Translations under genes and position numbers: made by a program
Assembly (NCBI GenBank): GCA_021234155.1
Contig: JAJEKV010000110.1
Coordinates: 2,262,338-2,326,337 of the forward strand
Length of the DNA stretch: 64,000 nt
Reading direction: 5' to 3'
Origin: Isoetes taiwanensis
Lineage: Eukaryota; Streptophyta; Lycopodiopsida; Isoetales; Isoetaceae
In this document: in pieces, positions 1 to 11,246 of the stretch
How the letters are laid out: each line of letters opens with the position of its first letter
Position numbering within the stretch: the stretch's first letter is position 1
The notes under the pieces: model-generated
What the model was told of the DNA's origin: nothing
Databases searched by the model: none
What the model saw: only the letters and a program-made list of their open reading frames with translations

Positions 1-232
1 GTAGGTGCATCAAGTCAAGCTCCGATGGGTGCTCCAACCGGACAAGAATCTGCGGATCAACGGATGCATTAAGTCATGCTCCACACCAATCCGCCAAATC
101 AGCGGATGCATCGGGTTATGATCTGAACAAATCGTTTCGTGAATGTAAGTCACAAGGTAACTTCCAACCTTTTGTGCCTGTCTTCTTTTTAATTTGACCC
201 ATATAGTTACCGAATCTGTTAAATTTTTGCAG
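1..232 (+). other. Degenerate upstream exon/intron of the FCP1-like gene
   Basis: An open stretch leads to a good splice donor, GTAAGT at 145-150, and the next exon is preceded by a pyrimidine-rich acceptor ending in AG at 231-232. The stretch contains two imperfect repeats of a motif reading roughly (D/G)A(S/L)S(Q/H)AP, and they lie in different frames, so an indel has occurred. Joining the exon to the FCP1 frame does not give a clean phase. I read this as the decayed 5' part of the following gene, whose start lies outside the window or is lost. Confidence 0.35.
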
Positions 233-1049
233 CTGGAAGTGTCTCAGAGAAAAGCAAGAGCGAGATTCCAAGCAAAAGACACCTCCAAGACATTCTAAGC
301 GAAGTTTCCATCCACGCACGAATAGATCTTTGGCGAAGTTTCCAGCCACACCAAGAAATGCTTTGAGCGAAGTTTCCAGCCCTGCACCAACTCTGTCCAT
401 GCAGAAGACTACAAGGTTAAGCCCAATCCTGCTTGTTTTTTACTACAATGGAATTCTGGGTAGAAGCTATGACAAGAGTGAGTCCATACCCACTGCCAAA
501 GAAGATGATGTTAAGTTGATCACACTTAACAGAACCAAGTGGGTAGTAACTAGACCAGGCTGGGCCGAGTTCATAGATTGGTGCAGTCAGAATTTTCATA
601 TAGCACTTTGGTCCAGCCTGCAGGCTCAAAACTTGAGAGTCATAGTTAAGGGAGCATTGATGAAACACAAGGACAAATTCAAGTTCATATGGAGTCAGGA
701 TCACTGTACCAACACAATTTTATTTAACAGAAAGCCAATTTTTTTGAAGCACCTGAAAAAGGTCTACGACGAATTTCCAGGTTTCACAAAAGAGAACGTG
801 CTTCTCATTGATGACAGCAGATACAAAGGGTACCTCAATGCGCCAAACACCATGATCTGTCCAAACAGCTGGAGCCCTGACAGAGTAGATGGCAATTTCC
901 TCATGAATGATCTAAAGGTTTGGCTTCAGGGGTTGCTGAAGGCAGGGAATGTGCAAAGTTATGTCGAAAGCAACAAAATGCTGAATATGTTTGACACTGA
1001 GAGTCAAATTTGTATTAATATGATGAAAAAACATAGAACTAAAGCCTAG
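233..1049 (+). CDS. FCP1/NIF-type phosphatase-like protein, catalytic motif degenerate
   Basis: This is an uninterrupted open frame to a TAG, starting behind the splice acceptor at 231-232; the first in-frame ATG is at 399. It matches the FCP1 homology (NLI-interacting factor, HAD-type phosphatase) domain in order: strand 1 'LLVFYYNGIL', then 'TRPGWAEFIDWC', 'ALWSS', 'FIWSQDHCTNT', and the C-terminal acidic loop 'LLIDDSRYKGYLNAP'. Plant members normally carry DLNGVL or DxDGT in strand 1. Here the nucleophile Asp is Tyr, so the protein is probably inactive, although the later IDDS acidic pair is kept. The N-terminal extension is Lys/Arg-rich with three 'gcgaagtttcca' repeats. A second relative on the minus strand at 24.2-24.6 kb lies inside a DNA transposon, so this copy may also be transposon cargo. 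Confidence 0.75.
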
Positions 1050-1208
1050 AAATAGTATTATTGTGTATATGATGTAACCTCTCTTGACTTTTTAATATAA
1101 ACAAAGTTTTACTTCAATTGTTCATTTCTTGGCTATTTCAATGTTCCTCAAGGTTTTCATCTTCCATTTGCTGAATGTAAACTTACACCACCAGCACGAG
1201 GACTGCAG

Positions 1209-1908
1209 TGTTAAGAGCGCACATCCGACCAGAACACTTGCCACTTGAAGTGTTTAAAGGACAGCAGGAGCCTCTTGTGCTTGATCAAGAGGCAATCAGA
1301 ATATTGGAGAAAAGTAGGGATTGGTTCAGTGACAGGATAGTCCATTTCTTCATGAGGTTAGTAATTTAATATAAACAACTTCGAGTTTTGAAGTCTTACG
1401 TTGTTTCTTAAATCATCTTGTTTTACCGGACCTTGGACTTTGGCGGTGTATGCACCAATTGCATCAAGCATGACATGGAAACGAGGTTCCATTTCATGGA
1501 TCCGCTCATTTACACATTACTGTCGAACGAGCTTGCTTCAAAGGACAAACTGTTGCACCCTCAACTTGCAATTTCGGAATGTACCATTCTGCCAGCATGT
1601 TATCAGCAAGCACTGGACAGTGTATGTCATTGTAGGTCTTGGAGGTCAGCCAGTTAAATGTCAGCCAGGTGTGTACCATTTTGATGCCTAGAAATGTACA
1701 AGGGCTCCGAGCTTTGTCATGAGTTTTGTTGAGGATGCAAACACAAAATTCCCAAGCACCATAAAAGTCGCGCCCACAAGAAAATTACAAGTTCCCCACT
1801 CGGTCCCGATTGCTGGGTCGTGGTCCCCTATATGTGTCTTTGTAAAGAAAGTTGTGGCTGCAGAATGTCTTGAGACTTGGACATACTATCCCAATGCAAG
1901 GTGAGTTA
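1209..1908 (+). pseudogene. ULP1-like SUMO protease (C48 peptidase), broken
   Basis: Exon 1209-1356 follows a CAG acceptor and ends at a GT donor at 1357. It reads into 'DWFSDRIVHFFMR', the substrate-side start of ULP1 domains. Downstream, 'ISKHWTVYVI' with 'VYHFDA' gives the catalytic His and the following Asp region. The passage around 1790-1850 ('QVPHSVPIAGSW...CVFVKKVV') corresponds to the Q-x-D-x-x-x-C-G active-site loop, with the Cys codon position occupied by Trp. The pieces lie in different frames with indels between them. ULP1 family proteases remove SUMO and are often carried by plant DNA transposons. This one is dead. It lies in the same orientation right after the FCP1-like ORF, which suggests they travelled together. 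Confidence 0.6.
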
Positions 1909-2261
1909 AGTAAATTTGAAGGTATTACTCATCCAATGTGAGGCCCGATATGTTTGTTGCAGGGTGTACCAATTTCTAGTTGCTTAATTTGTTGGACACG
2001 CTGAAATAATGATTGATGTTGTGAAGCACGATTCTTTGTCGTAATGAAGTCGAGGTTGACGATCAATAGATCTTTACTTGTAATCACATGTTTGTATTAT
2101 TGTAACCAAAGAGGTTATTCTTGTAACCTATTCTTTCATTGACACTCTAATGTACATTGTTGTATACTATTGTATACAATAGACTTTTTCTCGGCTGACC
2201 CGAGCAACACTTTCGGTGGAGTTCAAATCTCCGTAAGAAATTGATGTATTCAAAGATTCAT

Positions 2262-3155
2262 GACAATGTGGTGTTACATGTCGTGATAGATGTGGTGATG
2301 CAAATGGTGCATTTGGTGAACCATGTGGTGAATCATGTGGTGAATCGTGAGGTGGCATGTTGGAGCTTACGTGGCATGTTTGACTTTCATTGACCAACAT
2401 GTTTGGTGATGCAAATGGTGCATGTGGTGAATCATGAGGTGCATTTGGTGAATCATGTGGTGAATCATGTGGTGCATCGTGGAGGTGGCATGTTGGAGCT
2501 TCGTGGCATGTTTGAGCCACCTTGGCATGTTGGAGCCTAGGTGGCATATTTGAGCCACCTTGGCATGCTTGAGCCTTTACATGACCTTTGTTACATGTTT
2601 GACTTTCATTGACCAACATGTTTGGTGATGCAAATGGTGCATGTGGTGAATCATGAGGTGCATTTGGTGAATCATGTGGTGAATCATGTGGTGCATCGTG
2701 GGGTGGCATGTTGGAGCTTCGTGGCATGCTTGAGCCACCTTGGCATGTTGGAGCCTAGGTGGCATATTTGAGCCACCTTGGCATGCTTGACACGACCTTT
2801 GTTACATGTTTGACTTTCATTGACCAACATGTTTGGTGATGCAAATGGTGCATGTGGTGAATCATGAGGTGCATTGGTGAATCATGTGGTGAATCATGTG
2901 GTGCATCGTGGGTGGCATGTTGGAGCTTACGTGGCATGTTTGAGCCACCTTGGCATGTTGGAGCCTAGGGTGGCATATTTGAGCCACCTTGGCATGCTTG
3001 AGCCTTTACATGACCTTTGTTACATGTTTGACTTTCATTGACCAACATGTTTGGTGATGCAAATGGTGCATGTGGTGAATCATGTGGTGCATTTGGTGAA
3101 TCATGTGGTGAATCATGTGGTGCATCGTGGGTGGCATGTTGGAGCTATTCATGAA
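2262..3155. repeat. Tandem array, units of about 211-219 bp
   Basis: The landmark 'tgactttcattgaccaaca' recurs at 2381, 2600, 2811 and 3029, with a truncated unit before it. Each unit is built from shorter sub-repeats of 'tggtgaatcatg' and 'ggtggcatgttggagc'. The minus strand yields long His/Met/Pro-rich frames (for example 2167-2727), but these are a by-product of the repeat and no gene is claimed. Confidence 0.9.
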
Positions 3156-3161
3156 TGGCCA

Positions 3162-3223
3162 TATATATATATAGATATATATATATATATATTTTATATA
3201 TTTTTATATAAATATAAAATAAT

Positions 3224-3261
<38 letters not shown>

Positions 3262-3263
3262 GT
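3162..3263. repeat. (AT)n microsatellite
   Basis: This is a nearly pure AT dinucleotide run, interrupted around 3190-3225, directly at the end of the satellite-like array. Confidence 0.9.
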
Positions 3264-3562
3264 TTATTATATATTTTATGTTTTTTAGAAAATAAAATAA
3301 TGGTCGAGGTTATTATTAGTTGCCTACTAAATCTTTAGGAATAAAAGATGCTAATGGTACGAAATCCTAAAATCAGTAGCCCTCTGAAATTAATTTCACG
3401 CCAACCTTTATAGGCTATGGTGAGTGAAGGAGAAGCATCGTCCCAATTCCTTCCAATGTCAAGCGGCGCCCCGCCGCTCCTCCCCCCGCACTGCCTCTCC
3501 CTCTCCCTCACCTCCCCCGCTCTCCCTCCCCTAAAAAGCGGGGAACTTTCAAATCCTTTGGC

Positions 3563-3878
3563 ATGTGGATGGCCAGTTATGAAATAGGATCTTGGCCAAA
3601 TTACCATTTGTTGGAGCCCGTTACGAGAGCCCAAGCAGAGAGCCCCGAGCCCGAGAGCCTTCAGTCCGATTCCACCTCTTCCGAAAGCTCAAGATCTTTC
3701 GAGACTTCGAAGAGGTGGAATCCTCCTCTAATTTCGATTCCTCGATGAAGCTTCTTCCGATGATCAATTTGATTCCCAAGATTCTCGATAATGAATCGAA
3801 GAAGACCGCCAGAAGAAGAAGAAGAGGTAGAAGACGAAGAAGAACATGAAGTTTTTTGGAACTCAAAATTTTCTCTGA
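3563..3878 (+). pseudogene. Acidic Ser/Glu-rich protein exon, frameshifted
   Basis: Open segments in all three frames together give Ser/Asp/Glu-rich text ('SLQSDSTSSESS', 'FEEVESSS', 'EEEEEVEDEEEHEVFW'). They end at a strong donor, GTAAGT at 3879. The first ATG-led piece starts at 3563. At least two indels are needed to pass from one piece to the next, so this is a decayed exon. The composition and layout (Ser/Asp block, then a Glu run, then a donor) resemble the acidic exon at 22.5-23.0 kb inside the 7.7-kb transposon, so it may derive from the same element family. No function is recognised. Confidence 0.4.
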
Positions 3879-4274
3879 GTAAGTAGCATGCATGCATTAA
3901 ATTTTTGCTTTCTTTTATGTATTCTAAACTAATTTTTCTTCACTTTTTCTTACGGATGAAGCTTGAAGTCCCGGCATGTGCCACCTTTTTTTTTTTTTGA
4001 TCAAGTTAGTCTACTGGGCCTTTTTGTGCCTTTGTATTTTTGAAAAAACAGATGGTATATAGGCCTTAGTGCCTTCATTTGATCTCACCCCCTTTGAACT
4101 CACTTCTTGTGATACAACCTTAGTGCCTCTTTTGTAATATATGATGGCCTTAGTGCCTTTTTGAATATATGATGGCCTTGTGCCTTTTTGAACCTTGTGT
4201 AAATTTCTAATTTCAAGTATTCGGTATCTTCTGTTTTAACATATGATGGCCTTGTGCCGACGTGAATCCCGCCT

Positions 4275-5700
4275 TGTGCCTTTTGTTAAATCCGGAAAAT
4301 AGTTTGTAATGGCTTTGTGTCTTGTGTAAATTTGTGCCTTGTGTAAATTTCTAATTACTTTTTTACCACAGCCCTGTTTCTAAAAACGATACCACAGACC
4401 CCTTGCCTTGCCTTTCTTTGATCTCACCCATATGTCTAAGCAGGGCCTTGTGCAAGTTTAATTCGGGTTTAATTCAGTTTAATCCAGTTATACCTTTGGA
4501 ATTCATTCAACATTCAAGTACAAATTTCTCAGAATCAAGCATAAAAATGAGAATGCAAAACGAAACTTCTTTATATTCATAAAAGTTTCTATCTACGCAC
4601 CCTTTACACAATTGCCCGCAGTGAAGTGGATTTTCCTAATACTTTCATATCAATTCGGGGACCTAATTTGGGATCCATATATTCTCGCCTCCAAAATCAG
4701 TCAAGATACTATCAGAATTGAGAGCCATTCCATTTTCGACCGGGTCAAAATGGTCAATGCCCCCGGCCGATTATGGTGAAATCGGGTGAAAGCCGTGGTG
4801 AAAATTGTGGTGAAGTGTGGTGATGCAAACGTTGTTTTATATTTCAAAGGAGAAAAAATACATATGGAAATCTACCATACCCTAGAATAGTTCATACTTC
4901 TTATGAAATGAAGTATGTAAAAAATCGTGGAAAACTATAATCCCGAGCTTCTAGTATTATCAAAATGCATTAGAGATGACATACTGATTCTCGGGCCTCA
5001 ATCGATCCCCGCATTGTGAGATCTCAGTAACTCTTCTTCTTCCAAGTAATGCTTCAAGACTTCATCAAGTGTTTCTGCTGAATAGTTGGTGTAATCCAGC
5101 AACACTAAAACATGAGCTTCGTTTACGCTCCCCACTTGTGATCTGATTCATAAAGTATTGTCTCGGGTTGTTGTGTCTCCATGCATCCGGCCCCGTCGAG
5201 CACTTTTTAATGGTGAAGCATGGATCATTTCCTTTTAGTTGGATGAACATATCCTCTTCCTCAAGCCTGGGGAGAGCCGAGAACTCATCCCTCGAATCAT
5301 ACACCACCCCCAAACCCTCGCCAGGCTGCACCAGCTCTGTTAAGTCTCCCCGACCGAACCGGTAAACAACATCATCTTTGTAAAACAACATCTACTACAA
5401 AGAAAGGCAACCGCCTATCAACGCCTTTGGCTTCTAATTCTTTAAGCCCATCAGAATTAACCTATGTTTTAAGCCTAGAATACCTCGAATTCATGGGTCC
5501 TCCGCTCCTCTAATATCCGCCTCTCCTGGTTTATTTGCTCCAAGATAGGTCCTACCGAATCCTTCGCATTTGAACCGGTGAAATTGTTTGTGCTTTCGTG
5601 TTCTCCTTCTATTTTCTTCGCCATAGCTGGATTGTGATAAATAAATGTCATGCAAAACTAGATTTATGGTTTTCCCCAATGCTCTGACCCGACTTTTGAA
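4275..5700. repeat. Segmental duplication, copy A
   Basis: This stretch aligns throughout with 6190-7690, offset by about 1.9 kb, in the same orientation. Shared landmarks include 'tccatatattc', 'ctggggagagc' and 'atcctcttcctcaag'. Just upstream (4010-4270) is a degenerate array of 'gccttgtgcc' phrases. Many differences between copies fall at CCG/CGG versus CTG/CAG; see findings. Confidence 0.85.
4985..5679 (-). pseudogene. Unknown plant gene remnant, copy A
   Basis: Minus-strand pieces read, in order, a charged segment near 'ENRRRTR', then 'VVYDSRDEFSALPRLEEEDM' and 'DAWRHNNPRQYFMNQI', then 'LDYTNYSAETLDEVLKHYLE' and a stop. The longest continuous frame is 5065-5391. A likely acceptor (ctttctttgtag) precedes the middle piece. 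Frames change between pieces, so no intact protein is made. I do not recognise the family. Confidence 0.45.
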
Positions 5701-6189
5701 TGATTGGATGCCCCATTTTGGTCTGTGGATTTAATGATTCTCTGTCCCCATTACATCCATCCTTAATATGGTATTCCACCATTCCATCCATTCCTCCATT
5801 CCATTCCTTCCATTCCCTTCCACCACTAAGACTCCCTCTCAATCTGTTGTTATTTAAATTGTTGTCCACCACCACTAGGGCACCATTTAGAGACGTTGTT
5901 ACACCATGTTTTTCACCACCTAAGACTTTCCACTGGCATTCTGATGTTTTACACCATGTTATTCATACACACTAAGCGCCGAAAGCATATGTTAATGACA
6001 TTTAAATTTCCGCGCCGATTGCCCTCCGCGCGCTAAGGCGTATCGTATATCCGCTGACGGTAATGGGCACCACCCATGAAGCGATCAGCAACCGGCAACC
6101 TATCGCGAAGCGATCACTAGTATTGGCAAAATGTGGTTGGGATGAAGAAATAACGGTTCTTCGGATGGTGGCATGATCCCTCTCTTTGT

Positions 6190-7690
6190 GCCTTTGTTAA
6201 ATCCAGAAAATAGTTTGTAATGGGTTTCTTTGTGTCTCAGGTAAATTTGTGCCTTGTAAATTTCTAATTTCGCTTTTACCACAGCCCTGCTTCTCTAAAA
6301 AATGTGATACCACAGCCTTGCCTTTCTTTGATCTCACCCATATGTCTAACAGCCTTGTGCAAGTTTAATTCAGTTTAATTCAGTTTAATCCAGTTTATAC
6401 CTTGGAATTCATTCAACATTCAAGTACAAATTTCATGAATCAAGCATAAAAAATGAGAATGCAAAATGTAAACTTCTTTATATTCATAAAAGTTTCTATA
6501 CGCACTTTTTTTACACAATTGCCACAAGTAAGTGGATTTTCCTAATACTTTCATATCAATTCAGGGACCTAATTTGGGATCCATATATTGTTGTCTCCAA
6601 AAATCAGCCAAGATACTATCAGAATTGAGAGCCATTCCATTTTCTCGACGGGTCAAAAAATGGTCAATGCCCCGGGCTGATTATGGTGAAACTGGTGAAA
6701 GCCGCGGGTGAAAATTGTGGTGAAGTCGCGGGTGATGCAAACGTTGTTTTTTATATTTCAAAGGGAGAAAATACATATGGAAATCTACCATACCGGTAGA
6801 ATAGTTCATACTTCTTATGAAATGAAGTATGCGTAAAAATCGGGGAAAACTATAACCCCGAAGCTTCTAGTATTATCAAAATGCATTAGAGATGACATCT
6901 GATTCTTGGGCCTCAATCGATCCCCGCATTGTGAGATCTGTGAACTCTTCTTCTTCCAAATAACGTTCAAGACTTCATCAAGTGTTTCTGGTGAATAGTT
7001 GGTGTAATCCAAAGAACACTAAAACATGAGCTTCTGCGTTTCGCTCCCACTTATGATCTGATTCATAAAGTATTGTCTCAGGTTGTTGTGTCTCCATGCA
7101 TCTGGCCTGTCGAGCACTTTTTTAATGGCTGAAGCATGGATCATTTCCTGCTTTAGTTGGATGAACATATCCTCTTCCTCAAGCCTGGGGAGAGCTGAGA
7201 ACTCATCCTCAGAATCATACACCACCCCCAGAACCCTGTCGGCTGCACCAGCTCTGTTAAGTCTCCTGACTGCATCTGTGTAAACAACATCATCTGTGTA
7301 AAACAACATCTACTACAAAGAAAGGCAACCGCCTATCACTGCCTTGGCTTCTAATTCTTTAAGCCCATCAGGAATTAACCTATGTTTTAAGCCTAGAATA
7401 CCTCGGAATTCATGGGTCCTCCGCTCCTCTAATATCCGCCTCTGTTCCTGGTTTATTTGCTCCAGTATAGGTCCTACCAGATGCGACTGCATTTGAACTG
7501 GTGAAATTGTTTGTGCTCGTGTTCTCCTTCTATTTTCTTCCGCCATAGCTGGATTGTGATAAGCCAATGTCTGCATGCAAAACTAGATTTATGGTTTTCC
7601 CCCAATGCTTCCTGCACAGCCAGCTTTTGAATGATTGACCTTTGCATTTGATGTGACAGATTTCCAATGATTCTCATTCCATTCCTCGGC
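6190..7690. repeat. Segmental duplication, copy B
   Basis: This is the second copy of the 4275-5700 segment. The spacer between the copies (5700-6190) holds short 'cattcc' repeats and degenerate pieces of the 'caccacactaggcacc' minisatellite that is fully developed at 7775-8290. The whole 4.0-8.4 kb block is therefore an old tandem duplication. Confidence 0.85.
6893..7576 (-). pseudogene. Unknown plant gene remnant, copy B
   Basis: This is the better preserved copy. A frame at 7313-7576 carries 'MAEENRRRTRAQTISPVQMQ' and a coiled-coil-like 'EQINQEQRRILEERR'. A frame at 7019-7309 carries 'VVYDSEDEFSALPRLEEED' and 'AWRHNNLRQYFMNQI'. A third piece reads 'LDYTNYSPETLDEVL'. A stop and an apparent acceptor separate the first two. 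Copy A supports the same order of segments, so the pieces probably belonged to one spliced gene. Function unknown. Confidence 0.45.
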
Positions 7691-7774
7691 CCATCCTTAA
7701 TGTAATTTTTGTGGTGTCACTTTCACCCCTCACATTAAACAAAGGAGATTTCTATTAAACATAGCATATATTAT

Positions 7775-8290
7775 GCATATTCATCTTACACCTCGATTAT
7801 TCACCACACTAGGCACCACATAGAATATATTACAACGATTTATTTTACACCATATTTTTTAACCACACTAGGCACCACACTAGGCACCACAACCGGCACT
7901 ACACTAGGCACCACACTAGACACCACACCATGTTATTCACCACACTAGGGACCACATAGCATATATTACAAAGATTTATTTTACACCATGTTATTCACCA
8001 CACTAGGCACCACAAAGTTTATATTTAGAGCATTTATTTTACACCATATTTTTCACCACACTAGGCACCACATAGCATATATTACAAGCATGTATTTTAC
8101 ACCATGTTATTCACCACACTAGGCACCACAAAGCATATATTGGATGATTTATTTCACACCACGTGCCTCACCACACTAGGCAAAGACATATCATATATCA
8201 CGGCATTAATAGGCACCACACACCACAAGCAATCACTAACCCAAGAACCACATATCACAAGCAATCACTAACCACATACCACATTAACAA
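7775..8290. repeat. Minisatellite, unit about 60 bp
   Basis: There are about seven to eight degenerate units built around 'caccacactaggcaccaca', each followed by 'tagcatatattacaa' and 'gatttattttacaccat'. No coding content is seen. Confidence 0.85.
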
Positions 8291-8760
8291 TAAAAATGTG
8301 GTGAAGATGAAGAAATGAAATAACCTCGTGATTCTTCCGGATAGTGAGTGGCATGATCCTCTCTTACATTTCGCTCCAATCTTCCTCGAACTTAACATCC
8401 TTTGCATTTGAGAGACCCTCTTGCTGGTCCAAAATTGCCGCACAAGTTCTATGACGTAATTGGGATTTGCATCCTCTTCTAACTCTTTTTGTACAAAACC
8501 CATTTCCCCCTTTGCAATCTATCTCTTCCTCTTCAATTTTGCTTTGGTAAGATTCCTAGGATGAACACCCGCCAGTTTACCAAAACCCCCGAACCCGGCG
8601 TGATTAGCACTTTCGGTATTAATGCTTCCTCTTACGGCCATAGCAAGGCAACTACTCTTGCCTACTAAACTGTCATTGCTGTTAGACTTCTTCACAAGTT
8701 GAATGGAAGCCCTGAGGTTGCTGACCACAATGCTCTTGGCTTGCAAATCTTTTCAGCTCT
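8255..8760 (-). other. Low-support minus-strand ORFs
   Basis: Two short minus frames (8255-8503 and 8519-8746) include 'ELEEDANPNYVIELVRQF', which faintly recalls the N-terminal helix of plant His-phosphotransfer proteins. The match is too short to assign. The 6120-6190 stretch repeats part of this sequence, so it belongs to the local duplication. Confidence 0.15.
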
Positions 8761-8906
8761 CCTTCGGCCAAATGCGGTCCATTGTGTCATCCTCGGGCAG
8801 GATAATCTAGTAAAACCTCTTTCTTATCGCTGTTAGACAAGCCTTTAGTGGTGCTATGAAATGAAGATAACAATTTTAATACCATCCGACGCCTGGTAGA
8901 GGCTGT

Positions 8907-9290
8907 TAACAAACTCTCACTTTGATAACATATAGATTCTCATCTAAGAAATAAGCTTGAAACTTCAATTAAACAATCAAGTAGAATGAGAACTCACCCA
9001 AGCACTCTCCATATAGGCATTCCAATTCAATTCAGAAGTGTCTTCTGTTGTTGATGGGATCTCCATAGAGGTTTCTAGGTATGATAAACGTGATTAGAAT
9101 GGATTTAAGTGAAATGCATATGCTCATAGGATCGAAACGATGGAATTTCTCACCGTGAAAGCACGTGGCGATCATGATAAGAGCTTTGAACCAAAAGCCT
9201 GGAACAGGAAACCTTGAGCAAATCCATGCTCTCTAATCCAAAACGACCCATTTAAGGTCTAGAAAACCGTTGCACTTAGGTGCGGCAAGA
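8907..9290 (-). mobile_element. Partial LTR of the small retroelement array
   Basis: It begins with the same 'ttaacaaactctcactttga' as the complete LTRs at 11577 and 13378 and follows them to the 'ttgcacttaggtgcggcaag' point, where it is joined to an inverted segment. The body is otherwise almost identical to the other LTRs, but several CAG/CTG-containing spots are changed. Confidence 0.8.
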
Positions 9291-9835
9291 ATTAAACAAT
9301 CAAGTAGAAACAAAGATGATAATGGAAACAAAGAAGATAATGCGGAAACGACGAAAGCAAAGGCGAGGGAGGATCGGTGTTAGAAGCCATGTGCTGGACG
9401 GATGAAAGGCGAGCAGAACGTGATGAAGATCGGCACTTCAAGCGTCATGTTAACTTTTTGTAATTATGGAAACGTTGTGTTATTTCAAATGTTATGTTGT
9501 AGTTCAAATAGACGTAGACTTTTATATGTTATATTAGGAAGTTATAAAGGTTGAAGTTTGTTGAAGTTGATTAATGTTTTGTGCCATGTGGCAAACTATG
9601 GAAGGTTGAGATGTATTGTTGAAACTATATAAGGGCAAGCACGTTGTTGTAAGGAGGAGATTTGAATAGAAGTTGTTATTGCCGTAATATTGTCCATTCA
9701 GGGAACTTGTCTCCTTCATGCATAATAATAATAATGGCTAAAAGTAATTTTTAAGCATTTTCATGTAAAGAAAACCTAACTAAGCAAGAACGTAATTGAA
9801 GAGGTTGTTGTGGGTCAAGCCTCGCTTATTTCGGT
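9291..9835 (+). mobile_element. Inverted piece: internal end plus LTR
   Basis: This is the reverse complement of the gene end and adjoining LTR half found at about 10,230-10,690. It contains the mirrored TATA region 'aactatataagg' and 'ggaaacaaagaagataatgc'. With the following LTR it forms a head-to-head inverted repeat with a junction near 9836. Confidence 0.8.
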
Positions 9836-9840
9836 TTTGA

Positions 9841-10563
9841 CAAGGAAACTTCACCAAACAATCAAAGAATGAGAACTCGGTTTCATATAGGCATTCCAAT
9901 TAAATGGTCTTCGCTTGTTTGGATTAGAGGTTTCATGGGTATGATAAAGGTTTTAGAATGGGCTTTTGGTGAAATGCATATTATCATAGGATCGAAACGA
10001 TGGAATTTTCACCGGTGAAATTCCATCGTTTACGTCCTATGATAATATGCTTTGAACCAAATCCATTCGAACAGAAAACCTTGATCAAATCCATGCTCTC
10101 TAATCCAAAATGGAATCCATTTAAGGTCTAGGAAAACCGCTGCACTTAGGTGCGGTAAGAAGCTCTCGGGTCAAAACCGTTGAAGCCGCTTTTGACCCAC
10201 AACAATTCTCTTTACGTTCTTGCTTAGTTAGGTTTTCTTTACATGAAAATGCTTAAAACATTAATTACTTTAGCCATTATTATTATTATGCATGAAGGAG
10301 ACAAGTTCCTGAATGGACAATATTACGGCAATAACAACTTCTATTCAAATCTCCCTCCTTACAACAACGTGCTTGCTCCTTATATAGTTTCAACAATACA
10401 TCTCAACCTTCCATAGTTTGCCACATGGCACAAGCACATTAATCAACTTCAACAAACTTCAACCTTTATAACTTCCTAATATAACATATAAAAGTCTACG
10501 TCTATTTGAACTACAACATAACATTTGAAATAACACAACGTTTCCATAATTCAGAAAGTTAAC
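9841..10563 (-). mobile_element. LTR, copy 2 (lacks about 70 bp at one end)
   Basis: It aligns with LTRs 11577-12362 and 13378-14163 and ends in the same GTTAAC at 10558-10563. The minus strand carries a TATA box (ctatataagg), which gives the sense direction. Confidence 0.85.
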
Positions 10564-11246
10564 GGCGACGTTTGAAGTGCCGATCTTCATCACGTTCCTC
10601 GTCTTCATCCAGATCGCACATGGCTTCTAACACCGCATCCTCAGCTTCCTGGCTTGCTCGTGTTTCCGCATTATCTTCTTTGTTTCCATTATCATTATTC
10701 CCCATTTTTGTGGAGAGCAATCGCTCTCCACCTTCCCGCAGCATCAACAAGTGAACATGCTTGTAATTCTGGTAGAATGTGTAAATCTCTTTTCGTCGCT
10801 TACCCTGGGCTGCAGCTTTAGGATCAGAATATGCCGAAGAAGCATTAATGAGAAATCCTGTTTCAGCCATTTTCTCAAACAAAGCAATAAATAGAGATGG
10901 TAAATGATTTGCTTTCAAGAATAGCGCAGTATCCATCTTTGTCTTCCTGCAAGATAAGTTTGGATTAATATTGATCAAGTAAACTCTTATATGGTGGCAG
11001 CGCATCCTTGATATTGTATCCTTGATCTTCTTGCTTGATTCCATACTTGGAATAATCTATATAAGGTTTGGATGTAAGCTTGGTTCCCATTGCAAATATG
11101 CCTTGAATGTCAGGCAGTATTTCAGATGATCTTTCTAGAGCTAATTTTTTAAGCTCTCTCTTTTCTCGTCTTTCCACTCTCTCAAGCTCTTGCTTGAGTC
11201 TAATTTCCTCTCGTTTTCTACGTTCTTCAGCTAAGCTTTTATACAT
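10559..11246 (-). CDS. Spliced charged protein encoded by the small LTR element, intact copy
   Basis: Two minus-strand exons: 11246-11047 (ATG start) and 10946-10559. They are separated by a short intron with donor GTATGG and acceptor 'cttatcttgcag'. The join is in phase and gives about 195 residues. The N-terminus is a basic coiled coil ('EERRKREEIRLKQELERVER'). The middle is 'DIQGIFAMGTKLTSKPYIDY' and 'TALFLKANHLPSLFIALFEK'. The C-terminus is acidic, ending in 'DLDEDEERDEDRHFKRRR' with the stop inside the LTR end. It has no gag, protease or polymerase motif, so the element is non-autonomous and may carry a captured gene. No family is recognised. Confidence 0.5.

Noticed and set aside
2167-3050. 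Long minus-strand His/Met/Pro-rich frames
   Set aside because: They are produced by the tandem repeat, occur in several frames at once and have no splice or start context.
7700-8290. CRISPR-like regular repeats
   Set aside because: Units are tandem minisatellite copies with no unique spacers, in a plant genome.
8255-8503. His-phosphotransfer-like protein
   Set aside because: Only about 18 residues resemble the family; the conserved HQLKG phosphorylation site is absent.
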